DNA from: Intestinibacter bartlettii
GTDB lineage: Bacteria > Bacillota > Clostridia > Peptostreptococcales > Peptostreptococcaceae
Assembly: GCA_025148965.1 (NCBI GenBank)
Contig: CP102273.1
Location: 2,666,001-2,730,000, forward strand
DNA: 64,000 bases
Reading direction: 5' to 3'
In this document: positions 1 to 7,859 of the stretch, one piece after another
How positions within the stretch are numbered: position 1 is the first letter of the stretch
Layout: each line of letters opens with the position of its first letter
Notes under the pieces: generated by a model
Told to the model about the DNA's origin: nothing
The model's database searches: none
The model's input: only the letters and a program-made list of their open reading frames with translations
Translations under genes and position numbers: made by a program

Positions 1-786
1 AGATAAGTTGTTTATATGAGCTAAACCTTCTAGACCTTCACCGATATCTATGAAAGCTCCATAAGGCATTATTTTTGTTACTTTACCATGTATTTTTTGT
101 CCTTCTTCAAGAGAATCAAATATGCTTTGTCTAGCTTCTTTTATTCTAGCTCTTTCTGCATCCCTTTCAGCTCTAACTCTAGCTCTTTCTGCATCTCTTT
201 CAGCTTTAACTCTTTCTCTTCTTTCTTCTCTTTCAGCATTTAATCTTTCTTGTAATACTTCTCTGTGAGATGCAACAAATCTATTTCTATTAGCATTGTA
301 TTCTATTACATAAACATCTAATTCTTGGCCTACATATTCTTTTGTGTCATTTACGAATTTAGTGTCTATTTGAGATATTGGCATAAATAATTGAACAGTT
401 TTGTATTTTGCAAATAAGCCTCTTTGTATTGCTTTTTCAACTTTTACAGTCACTATTTTATGCTCATTGTGTGCTACTTCTAATTCTTTTAAGTCATTGT
501 CTTGATCTGCTAATACTTTTGATAATCTTACTGTGCCATCTTTAGGAGATACTTTTGTTATAACAGCTGATATTTCATCGCCTACTTTATAAACGTCAGC
601 GATTTCTTTACCTTCTTCTATATTTAAATCGTCTAAAGCGATTACTCCGTCAAATCCACATTCTAAACTTATGATAACTGCTCCATGAGATACCTTAGTT
701 ATAGAACTTGTTATAAGCTCCCCTACTTGTAATTTGTCTAACTGTTGTTCTTGTTGCTCTAACAGTTCTTTCATTGATAATTCATT
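1..786 (-). CDS. S1-domain RNA-binding protein (3' part beyond window)
   Basis: The reading frame is open to the window edge, so only the first 262 codons are visible. Residues 21-88 and about 105-175 look like S1 (OB-fold) RNA-binding domains, and a further S1 domain begins near residue 228 with the typical YGAFIDIGEGLEGLAH stretch. Between them, residues 176-220 form a highly charged Arg/Glu/Ala helix built from 11-residue repeats. The protein probably binds RNA or the 30S ribosome, as ribosomal protein S1 homologues do. The start is uncertain: the in-frame ATG at 786 lies directly after an in-frame TGA, whereas the good Shine-Dalgarno AAAGGATG is placed for an out-of-frame ATG at 793. An alternative in-frame start is 774. 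Confidence 0.85.
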
Positions 787-1203
787 AGTCATTTTATAAT
801 ACATCCTTTCACACGTTTATCTTATTAATCCTATAAGTATTATTATACCATTAATCGTTAAAATACCTACAGTTTTATTACAAAATTTATACATAAATTT
901 TATTTGTGTTACAAATAATTTATGTTTATACTGTAATATTATTTTTTTTAATTTGCAAACGACAAAACACTTGCAAAAAAATAAATATATATTTTGTTAT
1001 ACCTTAATATTATACTAAATTTTTCATAATTTTACATCAATCTGTAAAAAGTTGGTATATTTATTTTTTATTTATGACATTTTTGATTCTAAGAGCCTAA
1101 AAAACAATATATTTTTTACTATTATCCCCGGGTATATGATTTTGAATACTCCATATAATAGAATCGACATTTTTAATAAATATTTTATGCGAGGGATGAT
1201 AAT
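787..1203. other. divergent intergenic region, AT-rich
   Basis: This 417-base stretch separates the minus-strand S1-domain gene from the plus-strand YteA-type gene. Apart from the promoter elements it contains two short palindromes, at 883-900 (AAATTTAT-AC-ATAAATTT) and 902-916 (ATTTGT-GTT-ACAAAT). I see no convincing small gene. Confidence 0.5.
842..850 (-). promoter_or_regulatory. extended -10 promoter element for the S1-domain gene
   Basis: On the minus strand TGGTATAAT forms an extended -10 element about 55 bases before the S1-domain gene. A second candidate, TTGTAA-N17-TATAAA, lies further upstream near 885-915. The assignment rests on sequence pattern alone. Confidence 0.4.
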
Positions 1204-1743
1204 ATGGACTCAAATAATTATAAAAAACAATTAAAAAAAGAAAAAGCAGAACTCGAAAATTTAATATCAGAAATGAAGGATAATACGCTATTTGGTGATA
1301 CATCGCGTCATACTAGTGAAAGATATAGTTCTGGTGAATTATCTAGTTATGATAACCATCCAGGAGATATTGGTACTGAAGTTTATATGAACGATATGCA
1401 AAATAGTTTAACAGACCATCAACAATACCAATTAGATAAAGTCAATGATGCACTAAATAAAATTGATAATGATGAATTTGGATATTGTGAAAGATGTCAT
1501 AACAAAATAGAATCAGAAAGACTCGATATCTTGCCAGAAACAAAACTTTGTGCCCACTGCGCACAAGAAACTGAAACATATTCAAGATATGATAACACAG
1601 AGCATTATGATTCTAATAATATAAATAGAGATCCTCATTTTTACTCAGAATATGTTACAGATTTAACTGACTTGAACAAAAATGGTTCATCAGCAAATCA
1701 AAATGGCCCTAGAGATAAAGATGATTTATTTTATAGCAATTAA
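1204..1743 (+). CDS. TraR/DksA-type C4 zinc-finger protein, YteA family
   Basis: This 179-residue protein has a coiled-coil-prone charged N-terminus (about residues 6-28), the ELSSYDNHPGDIGTE stretch typical of the YteA family near residues 45-60, and a four-cysteine zinc finger with Cys95, Cys98, Cys116 and Cys119. DksA/TraR relatives bind RNA polymerase through the secondary channel. YteA-type proteins in spore formers are usually linked to sporulation, but their exact role is not settled. GAGGGATG precedes the ATG. It stands alone, followed by a strong terminator at 1786-1826. Confidence 0.85.
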   Translation: MDSNNYKKQLKKEKAELENLISEMKDNTLFGDTSRHTSERYSSGELSSYDNHPGDIGTEVYMNDMQNSLTDHQQYQLDKVNDALNKIDNDEFGYCERCHNKIESERLDILPETKLCAHCAQETETYSRYDNTEHYDSNNINRDPHFYSEYVTDLTDLNKNGSSANQNGPRDKDDLFYSN

Positions 1744-1785
1744 TATGTGAATAGTTTTTAAAACTTATACTTTTAAATAAACGTT

Positions 1786-1826
1786 AAAAAATCTCAAGTT
1801 TAAATAGCTTGGGATTTTTTCATTTT
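1786..1826 (+). terminator. intrinsic terminator of the YteA-type gene
   Basis: AATCTCAAG and CTTGGGATT arms enclose an 8-base loop and are followed by a T-run on the plus strand, 43 bases after the stop codon. Confidence 0.85.
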
Positions 1827-1842
1827 TCTCTAAAAATTTTTC

Positions 1843-1872
1843 AAAAAAATAGAAGGTGAAAATCACCTTCTT
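1843..1872 (-). terminator. orphan minus-strand terminator hairpin
   Basis: A perfect 9-bp stem (AGAAGGTGA / TCACCTTCT) is followed on the minus strand by ATTTTTTT. No minus-strand gene ends here, so it may terminate an unannotated transcript coming from the 1873-2160 gap. Confidence 0.6.
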
Positions 1873-2160
1873 CTTGGTAAATAATTAATACATTTAAATA
1901 ACTGGGCACTATATGTATATATTTATTGTATATAATTTTCGGCTTTAATGCAACTTTTTTTACCATTTTTAAGATATAATTTTTTATAGTTCTAACTTAA
2001 CATTTTAAAATATATCATATTGCACTTACTATCATACAATGGTTCATATATTAGGTTTTATTTTACACAATCTTTTTATTCTTTACCTCAATATGCTATA
2101 AATTTTAAACATCTTATGCTACTATTTTCTTGTAAAAGATTAACATAACGAGGTGATTTA

Positions 2161-2838
2161 ATGAATAACCTAAAAGATAAATTATTTGAACTATCTGATG
2201 AGAAATATAAAAAATTTCACAGCGGATTATGCCCAAATACCGATAATATAATCGGAGTTCGACTGCCAAAGTTAAGAGAAATTGCTAAAGAAATTGCCAA
2301 AGGGGATTGGAGATATTTTTTAGCAACTTCAAGTAATGATTATTATGAAGAAGTCATGATTAATGGCCTTGTAATAGCATATTCAAAATGTGATGTTGAT
2401 GAAAAATTAAACTATATTGAAAGCTTTGTTCCAAAGATAGATAATTGGGCTATTTGCGATAGTTTTTGCAATAGCCTTAAATTTGTAAATAAAAATAAGG
2501 AAAAAGTTTGGGAATTTATACAACCCTATCTTAAATCAAATAAAGAATTTGAAATTCGATTTGCTGTTGTAATTATTTTAAATTACTACATTACAGAAGA
2601 CTACATAGATCTTATTTTAGAAACTTTAGACGAGGTTAAACATGAAGGCTATTATGTAAAAATGGCTGTTGCTTGGGCTATATCACTGTGTTTTGTAAAA
2701 TTTGAGGAAAAAACTATGAATTATCTTAAAAATAATAAATTAGATGATTTCACATATAATAAATCACTACAAAAAATATGTGAGTCTCTTCGTGTTGATA
2801 AAGATACGAAAGCTATAATCAAATCGATGAAAAGATAA
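2161..2838 (+). CDS. DNA alkylation repair protein, AlkD-like
   Basis: The 225-residue product is an all-helical HEAT-like repeat protein of the AlkC/AlkD family, bacterial DNA glycosylases that remove positively charged alkylated bases without flipping them. The family hallmark region is visible as DNWAICD at residues 94-100 (Trp96 and Asp100), followed by EIRFAVVIILNYYI with Arg133, which fit the Trp/Asp/Arg triad of AlkD. Length matches AlkD at about 225-237 residues. The start follows GAGGTG at 2151-2156. It is in tandem with the FAD oxidoreductase 51 bases downstream, so co-transcription is possible. Confidence 0.85.
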   Translation: MNNLKDKLFELSDEKYKKFHSGLCPNTDNIIGVRLPKLREIAKEIAKGDWRYFLATSSNDYYEEVMINGLVIAYSKCDVDEKLNYIESFVPKIDNWAICDSFCNSLKFVNKNKEKVWEFIQPYLKSNKEFEIRFAVVIILNYYITEDYIDLILETLDEVKHEGYYVKMAVAWAISLCFVKFEEKTMNYLKNNKLDDFTYNKSLQKICESLRVDKDTKAIIKSMKR

Positions 2839-2889
2839 TTTTTATCTTAAATAATATAAATTTCATTTTATACAAAGGGGGTATTTTCT

Positions 2890-4287
2890 ATGAAGAAATA
2901 CGACGTTATTATTATAGGTGCAGGGCCTTCCGGGATTTTCTGTGCATATGAATTAATTGAGAACAACAAAAATCTAAATATATTAATGATTGAAAAAGGC
3001 AGACCTATCGAAAAAAGAAATTGCCCTAAACGTAAAACTAAAAAATGTGTTGGATGCCAACCCTGTTCTATAACTACTGGATTTGCAGGTGCTGGGGCTT
3101 TTTCTGATGGTAAGTTGTCACTATCTCCAGATGTAGGTGGAAATCTTCCTGAAATTTTAGGCTATGATAAAACTATTGAACTTATTAAAGAATCTGATTC
3201 TATATATTTAAAATTCGGTGCTGATACTAAAGTTTATGGTATCGATAAAGCAAAAGAAATTACTGAAATAAGAAGAAAAGCTATAAATGCTAACTTAAAA
3301 TTAATCGAATGTCCAATTAGACATTTGGGTACTGAAGAGGGATATAAAATATATTCCAAACTTCAAGAACACTTGTTGTCAGCTGGTATTGAGATGATTT
3401 TCAACACTATGGTTGATGATATTATCATAGAAGATAATGTTGCAAAAGGTGTTATTTTAGATGATGGCCGACAATTCTTTGGTGATGAAATTGTCAGTGG
3501 TATCGGTCGTGAAGGTTCTGAATGGTTCTCAAATTTATGTAAAAAACACAATATAGAAACTCAAGTCGGGACTGTAGACATCGGTGTTCGTGTCGAAGTT
3601 AGGGACGAGGTAATGGAATTTTTAAATAAAAATCTATATGAAGCTAAATTAGTCTACTACACACCTACTTTTGATGATAAGGTTAGAACCTTCTGTACAA
3701 ATCCATCTGGTGAAGTCGCTACAGAATATTATGAAGGTGGGCTCGCTGTTGTAAACGGCCATGCTTATAAATCAAAAGAATTTAAAACTAATAATACAAA
3801 CTTTGCGTTATTAGTTTCTAAAAATTTTACAAAACCGTTTAAAACACCTATTGAATATGGAAAACAAATTGCTCAACTTAGCAACATGTTATGCGATGGT
3901 AAAATTCTTGTTCAAACTTTTGGCGATTTCCAAAGAGGAAGAAGAACAACAGAGGAAAGACTTTGTAGAAATAACTTAATTCCTACTCTTAAAGATGCTG
4001 TTCCTGGGGATTTATCTCTTGTTTTACCACACAGAATAATGGTGGATATAGAAGAAATGATTTTGGCACTTGATAAGGTGACACCTGGTATTGCTAGTGA
4101 TGAAACATTACTTTACGGTGTTGAAGTTAAGTTCTATTCTAATAAAGTCATTGTAAATAAAGATTTTGAAACTAGTGTAAAAAATCTTCGTGCTATGGGT
4201 GATGGTGCCTCTGTTACAAGAGGTTTGCAACAAGCTTCTGCTAATGGACTTAGTGTTGCGAAAAGCATATTAGCAAAACGAAATTAG
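2890..4287 (+). CDS. NAD(P)/FAD-dependent oxidoreductase (COG2509-type)
   Basis: The protein has 465 residues. The N-terminus carries the dinucleotide-binding GAGPSG motif at residues 11-16 and an acidic strand end (MIEKGRP). A cysteine cluster follows (NCP, KKCVGCQPC, residues 46-60), then GFAGAGAFSDGKLSLS, which is characteristic of the uncharacterised FAD-dependent dehydrogenase group COG2509. The C-terminus ends with the FAD-contacting AMGDGASVTRGLQQA stretch. Substrate and partner are unknown. The start is preceded by AAAGGGGG. A bidirectional terminator follows at 4321-4364. Confidence 0.85.
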   Translation: MKKYDVIIIGAGPSGIFCAYELIENNKNLNILMIEKGRPIEKRNCPKRKTKKCVGCQPCSITTGFAGAGAFSDGKLSLSPDVGGNLPEILGYDKTIELIKESDSIYLKFGADTKVYGIDKAKEITEIRRKAINANLKLIECPIRHLGTEEGYKIYSKLQEHLLSAGIEMIFNTMVDDIIIEDNVAKGVILDDGRQFFGDEIVSGIGREGSEWFSNLCKKHNIETQVGTVDIGVRVEVRDEVMEFLNKNLYEAKLVYYTPTFDDKVRTFCTNPSGEVATEYYEGGLAVVNGHAYKSKEFKTNNTNFALLVSKNFTKPFKTPIEYGKQIAQLSNMLCDGKILVQTFGDFQRGRRTTEERLCRNNLIPTLKDAVPGDLSLVLPHRIMVDIEEMILALDKVTPGIASDETLLYGVEVKFYSNKVIVNKDFETSVKNLRAMGDGASVTRGLQQASANGLSVAKSILAKRN

Positions 4288-4320
4288 TTAGCCAGAAATA
4301 TCTTAAAATAAATATACAAA

Positions 4321-4364
4321 CAAAAAGATGCATGGTTAATAATTATCTCACATGCATCTTTTTA
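4321..4364. terminator. bidirectional terminator between convergent genes
   Basis: AAAAAGATGCATG pairs perfectly with CATGCATCTTTTT around a 16-base loop. A-run and T-run flanks let it serve both the plus-strand oxidoreductase and the minus-strand phosphatase. Confidence 0.85.
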
Positions 4365-4406
4365 ATTTATAAGTCTTTTAGATGATTGCTTTTAAATTTA
4401 TATAAA

Positions 4407-5897
4407 TTATTTTATTATCGTAAATGTTGTATCTATTTTTTTATTATTATCAACTCTATAAGTATTTATTGTAAATGCTCTATCTGTAACATCTATCATT
4501 GAATATGTTGGAACATTTTCTTGCCAACGATATGCAATATATGCTTGTTGATTTGGTGCTAAATCGTAATATTTGCTGCCTGTTGATGAATTTGCTGTAA
4601 TATATAAAATACCCTTTGGATTTGTAGCGCACATTAATTCCTTGCTCTCTATCGCCTCTTCATCTTCTATCGATTGTAGATATTTTTTGTATTTCTTATT
4701 GCTATTTTTATTTCCTTTGTCATATTTTTCGTATTCTTTATCACTCAGCATATCATTTTTATCTAGTTTACCGCCTTTTAATATATATGATCTTGAGTAT
4801 ATATGGTCATGTCCACTAAGCACAACGTCTATATTGTTTTTTTCTAATATTGGAATTAATTTATATCTCAATTTTACTACGCTTGGTGTACTTGAATGTT
4901 CCCCAGAACCATATATGTCATGGTGCATTGTGACTACTTTCCATCTAGCATCTTTATTTAATTTTGTAACACATTCTATAAATTTTTTATGCTCGTCTAT
5001 ATTTTCATTATTAGTATTTAACATTATAAATAAAGTGTTTCCATATCTGTAGTGATAGTCACCTCCTGCAACAGTAGAACCCAATTTACTTTTATTTGGT
5101 AAATTGAAATGATATGAATAATTTTCACTATTTTCATCGTGATTACCTATAGTTGTTGCTATTGGTATTGATTTTAATGCACATGGACTTAAATATCCTG
5201 CATATTCAATTTCGTTATGGTCATATGATTCATTCTTTTTATATCCAGATTGTATTTGGTCTCCAGCAGATATTATAAAACTTAAATCACAATTTCTTCT
5301 TATCATATTTTTAATCGTATTGTTCCAATTAAAGCTATCGTTTCGGACTGCCTTATCTTGGTTTTCTAATTCTGTTTCTCTATTCATATTACGATAAGAT
5401 GCACCTATTTGTGGGTCTCCAACAAAACCAAAAGTATATCGTTTTGTGTTTTTAGTTTTATATAGTGCTGGTTCTGTCCACTTTCCGTTTATTGTATAGC
5501 TGTAGTAATATCTAGTATTTGGTTTTAAATTTGTTGCGGTTGCCTTATTTGTTTTATATTCATCACTCGCCTTTGTCGTAATAACTTGTAATGCTTTGGC
5601 ATCTTCCATTTTAGGGTTGTCACTTATTTTTAAATTTGGTTTTACATCACATGATTTTGAATACCATGCAAAGTTAAGTTGGGTTTCATCTTCTCCTGGT
5701 GATAGCGACATTTGAGTTGGGGAATTTTTTATTTTCTCCCACTCTTCACACCAATTTTTCCATTCATAAGTCTTACCCTGTCTTGTTTGTGTTGCATCTG
5801 TATAGCTACTTTTTTCTATTGCAAATATATTTGTAGCTAAAATAAATATCATAACTGCAATAATTATTGATACAAGGTACTTTATTCCTTTTTTCAT
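4407..5897 (-). CDS. exported purple-acid-type metallophosphatase
   Basis: This 496-residue protein begins with an uncleaved-anchor or signal-peptide-like hydrophobic segment (residues 8-27), then a fibronectin-III-like N-terminal domain (about 60-150), then a calcineurin-type metallophosphoesterase domain. The metal-binding motifs are all present: GDPQ (Asp161), GDQ (Asp213), GNHD (Asn252, His253), HH at 325-326 and GHDH (His363, His365). This arrangement is that of purple acid phosphatases and related phosphodiesterases acting outside the cytoplasm. The natural substrate is unknown. GGGAG precedes the ATG. Upstream there is a possible Pho-box-like repeat. Confidence 0.85.
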   Translation of the reverse strand: MKKGIKYLVSIIIAVMIFILATNIFAIEKSSYTDATQTRQGKTYEWKNWCEEWEKIKNSPTQMSLSPGEDETQLNFAWYSKSCDVKPNLKISDNPKMEDAKALQVITTKASDEYKTNKATATNLKPNTRYYYSYTINGKWTEPALYKTKNTKRYTFGFVGDPQIGASYRNMNRETELENQDKAVRNDSFNWNNTIKNMIRRNCDLSFIISAGDQIQSGYKKNESYDHNEIEYAGYLSPCALKSIPIATTIGNHDENSENYSYHFNLPNKSKLGSTVAGGDYHYRYGNTLFIMLNTNNENIDEHKKFIECVTKLNKDARWKVVTMHHDIYGSGEHSSTPSVVKLRYKLIPILEKNNIDVVLSGHDHIYSRSYILKGGKLDKNDMLSDKEYEKYDKGNKNSNKKYKKYLQSIEDEEAIESKELMCATNPKGILYITANSSTGSKYYDLAPNQQAYIAYRWQENVPTYSMIDVTDRAFTINTYRVDNNKKIDTTFTIIK

Positions 5898-6118
5898 ATG
5901 TATGACTCTCCCTTTTTGTTGTAATTTATCAACATATACTATTTGTTATGACATAATTAAGTATAAATTCTAACAAAAAATCATTCAATATTATTGATAA
6001 AGATTTAAATTAGACTTAATTAAATTAACATTTTCTTAATATTTCTAATAAATTTCAGTTATAGTATTTTACTGAAATAACATTTTTATGCATGTATATC
6101 TTCTAAAAAAATCATTGT

Positions 6119-6168
6119 AAAAAAAATCGTGTTGAAAAATACCTATAAAAGTATTCTCCAACACGATT
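6119..6168 (-). terminator. terminator of the glycerol operon (after DUF1667)
   Basis: ATCGTGTTG and CAACACGAT form the stem on the minus strand, with a second inner stem and a run of eight T. It lies 24 bases after the DUF1667 stop. Confidence 0.85.
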
Positions 6169-6191
6169 TTATCTATATAGTATAATTTATA

Positions 6192-6584
6192 TTATCTTTT
6201 ATATATGTTTCTAGTTGCTATAACATCAATGCCTGTTTTTGCTATATTTGATAATATAACATCGCCGATTTTTATTGGTGCTTCTACTTCTATATTTTTA
6301 AGTTCTTTAACACAATCATCTATTTTTGATTTTGGTATATCTTCTTTTGTTTTAACAGAAACTACTGCCATATTTCCATTTTTAACCCTAACTAGTGAAG
6401 TTACTATTCTTGTTGGGTTTGTAACTTCTTTTCTTGCATATTCAGCACCCTTTTTACAAGTATTGCCGTTTATGTCTATAACTTCTGCTCCCCTCAATTG
6501 AACACTTAAATTACATCCAAGAGGGCATCCTATGCAAACTAATTCAATATTATCTAATTTTTCTTCCACTTTTAAAGCCTCCAT
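6192..6584 (-). CDS. DUF1667 protein, redox partner of GlpA-like enzymes
   Basis: The 130-residue protein carries CxxCxxxC (Cys17, Cys20, Cys24) and a further Cys43 in NGNTCKKGAEYA, a pattern that suits an iron-sulfur cluster or zinc. DUF1667 proteins are routinely encoded directly after a pair of FAD oxidoreductases in glycerol clusters of Firmicutes, as here. It begins 2 bases after the preceding gene and has a strong GAGGAGG site. Its role as an electron-transfer subunit is an inference from context. No GlpC-like subunit is visible nearby. Confidence 0.8.
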   Translation of the reverse strand: MEALKVEEKLDNIELVCIGCPLGCNLSVQLRGAEVIDINGNTCKKGAEYARKEVTNPTRIVTSLVRVKNGNMAVVSVKTKEDIPKSKIDDCVKELKNIEVEAPIKIGDVILSNIAKTGIDVIATRNIYKR

Positions 6585-6586
6585 AA

Positions 6587-7846
6587 TTAATCCTCCTCAA
6601 TTTTTATAGTAATATTTGATAAGTCTTCAAAGCATCTAAGCTCTTCTTTTTTAAGTACAACTTGTTCCATTTCACCCGGAGCCATTACCCTACGTTTTTT
6701 ATGACTTATTCTTTTGTCGTTTAAATATGTTGATATGTATGAATTTTTGAACACGCCTACAACTCTAAAACAAACAGTTAATTCATCATCCATATTTTCT
6801 ACATTTATAGTTTTTGGAACTGTATATCTAACCCCATCAACTGCTTTTATTTCTATAGTTTTGTGTGATGATTTCTTTCCTTCAATTATATATTTAGCTG
6901 CATTTCTACCAGCTGTTGCTGCCTCTTGTGAAACAAAGTCTACTAAATCGTGAACATGTAGTACATTTCCACAAGCGAACACCCCTTCAACACTAGCTTC
7001 TAAACTTTCATTTACACATGGTCCATTTGTTATTGGGTTTATTTCTACACCCATTTGTCTAGATAGTTCATTTTCTGGTATAAGTCCACAAGATAATAAC
7101 AATGTATCACAAGAATAGAATTCTTCTGTTCCTTTAACGGGTTTACCATCTTTAACTTCAGCTATAGTTATTCCTTCAACCCTTTCTTTACCTTTTATAT
7201 CTACTACTGTATGGCTTAATTTTAGAGGAATATCGTTGTCATCTAGGCATTGTACAATATTTCTTTTTAATCCACCTGAATAAGGCATAAGCTCTGCAAC
7301 TACTTTAACTTTTGCACCTTCTAATGTCATTCTTCTCGCCATTATTAGACCTATATCTCCAGAACCTAGTATTACAACCTCTCGGCCCGGAAGATATCCT
7401 TCAATATTCACAAGTCTTTGGGCTGTTCCTGCTGAATATATTCCCGCTGGTCTATATCCTGGAATATTTAAAGCGCCTCTTGGTCTTTCTCTGCATCCCA
7501 TTGCAAGGATTACTGATTTTGCATTTATAGTAAATAATCCTTCTTCTCTATTCATTGCTGTTACTACTTTATCGCTATTTATATCCATAACCATAGTATT
7601 TAATTTGTATTCTATATTTAGTTCTTTCACTCTTTGTATAAATCTATCTGCATATTCTGGTCCTGTTAATTCTTCTTTGAAAGTATGAAGTCCAAAACCA
7701 TTATGAATACACTGATTTAATATTCCTCCTAGCTCGTTATCTCTTTCTAATATTAATATTGAATCTATTTTATTTTCTTTTGCTGCTATTGCTGCTGCAA
7801 GTCCTGCTGGTCCTCCACCAACTACTACAAGATCATAATTTTTCAT
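6587..7846 (-). CDS. FAD/NAD-dependent oxidoreductase, second subunit of glycerol-3-phosphate dehydrogenase module
   Basis: The product has 419 residues. It has the FAD-binding GGGPAG at 10-15, a conserved GGILNQCIHNGFG stretch with Cys46, the GCRERPRG loop near 118-124, and a second nucleotide fold GSGDIG at 161-166, so it is a two-dinucleotide-fold (pyridine nucleotide-disulfide type) oxidoreductase. It sits between the GlpA-like gene (13 bases upstream) and the DUF1667 gene. I infer that the three proteins form a membrane-free glycerol-3-phosphate oxidising complex. The final electron acceptor is not evident. Confidence 0.85.
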   Translation of the reverse strand: MKNYDLVVVGGGPAGLAAAIAAKENKIDSILILERDNELGGILNQCIHNGFGLHTFKEELTGPEYADRFIQRVKELNIEYKLNTMVMDINSDKVVTAMNREEGLFTINAKSVILAMGCRERPRGALNIPGYRPAGIYSAGTAQRLVNIEGYLPGREVVILGSGDIGLIMARRMTLEGAKVKVVAELMPYSGGLKRNIVQCLDDNDIPLKLSHTVVDIKGKERVEGITIAEVKDGKPVKGTEEFYSCDTLLLSCGLIPENELSRQMGVEINPITNGPCVNESLEASVEGVFACGNVLHVHDLVDFVSQEAATAGRNAAKYIIEGKKSSHKTIEIKAVDGVRYTVPKTINVENMDDELTVCFRVVGVFKNSYISTYLNDKRISHKKRRVMAPGEMEQVVLKKEELRCFEDLSNITIKIEED

Positions 7847-7859
7847 TTCTATTCACCCC

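Larger units (their letters stand above)
1744..2160. other. gene-free stretch with two terminator hairpins
   Basis: Beyond the two hairpins at 1786-1826 and 1843-1872, bases 1873-2160 are AT-rich and hold no reading frame with a ribosome site. Because one hairpin is oriented to stop minus-strand transcription, the stretch could encode a small RNA, but no clear promoter is visible. Confidence 0.4.

Noticed and set aside
1052-1234. 60-codon plus-strand frame overlapping the YteA-type gene start
   Set aside because: It has no ribosome site, a phenylalanine/isoleucine-rich product and overlaps the confirmed gene in another frame.
4573-5052. 159-codon plus-strand frame opposite the phosphatase gene
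   Set aside because: It is antisense to a gene with complete metallophosphatase motifs, has no ribosome site, and its product is low-complexity hydrophobic.
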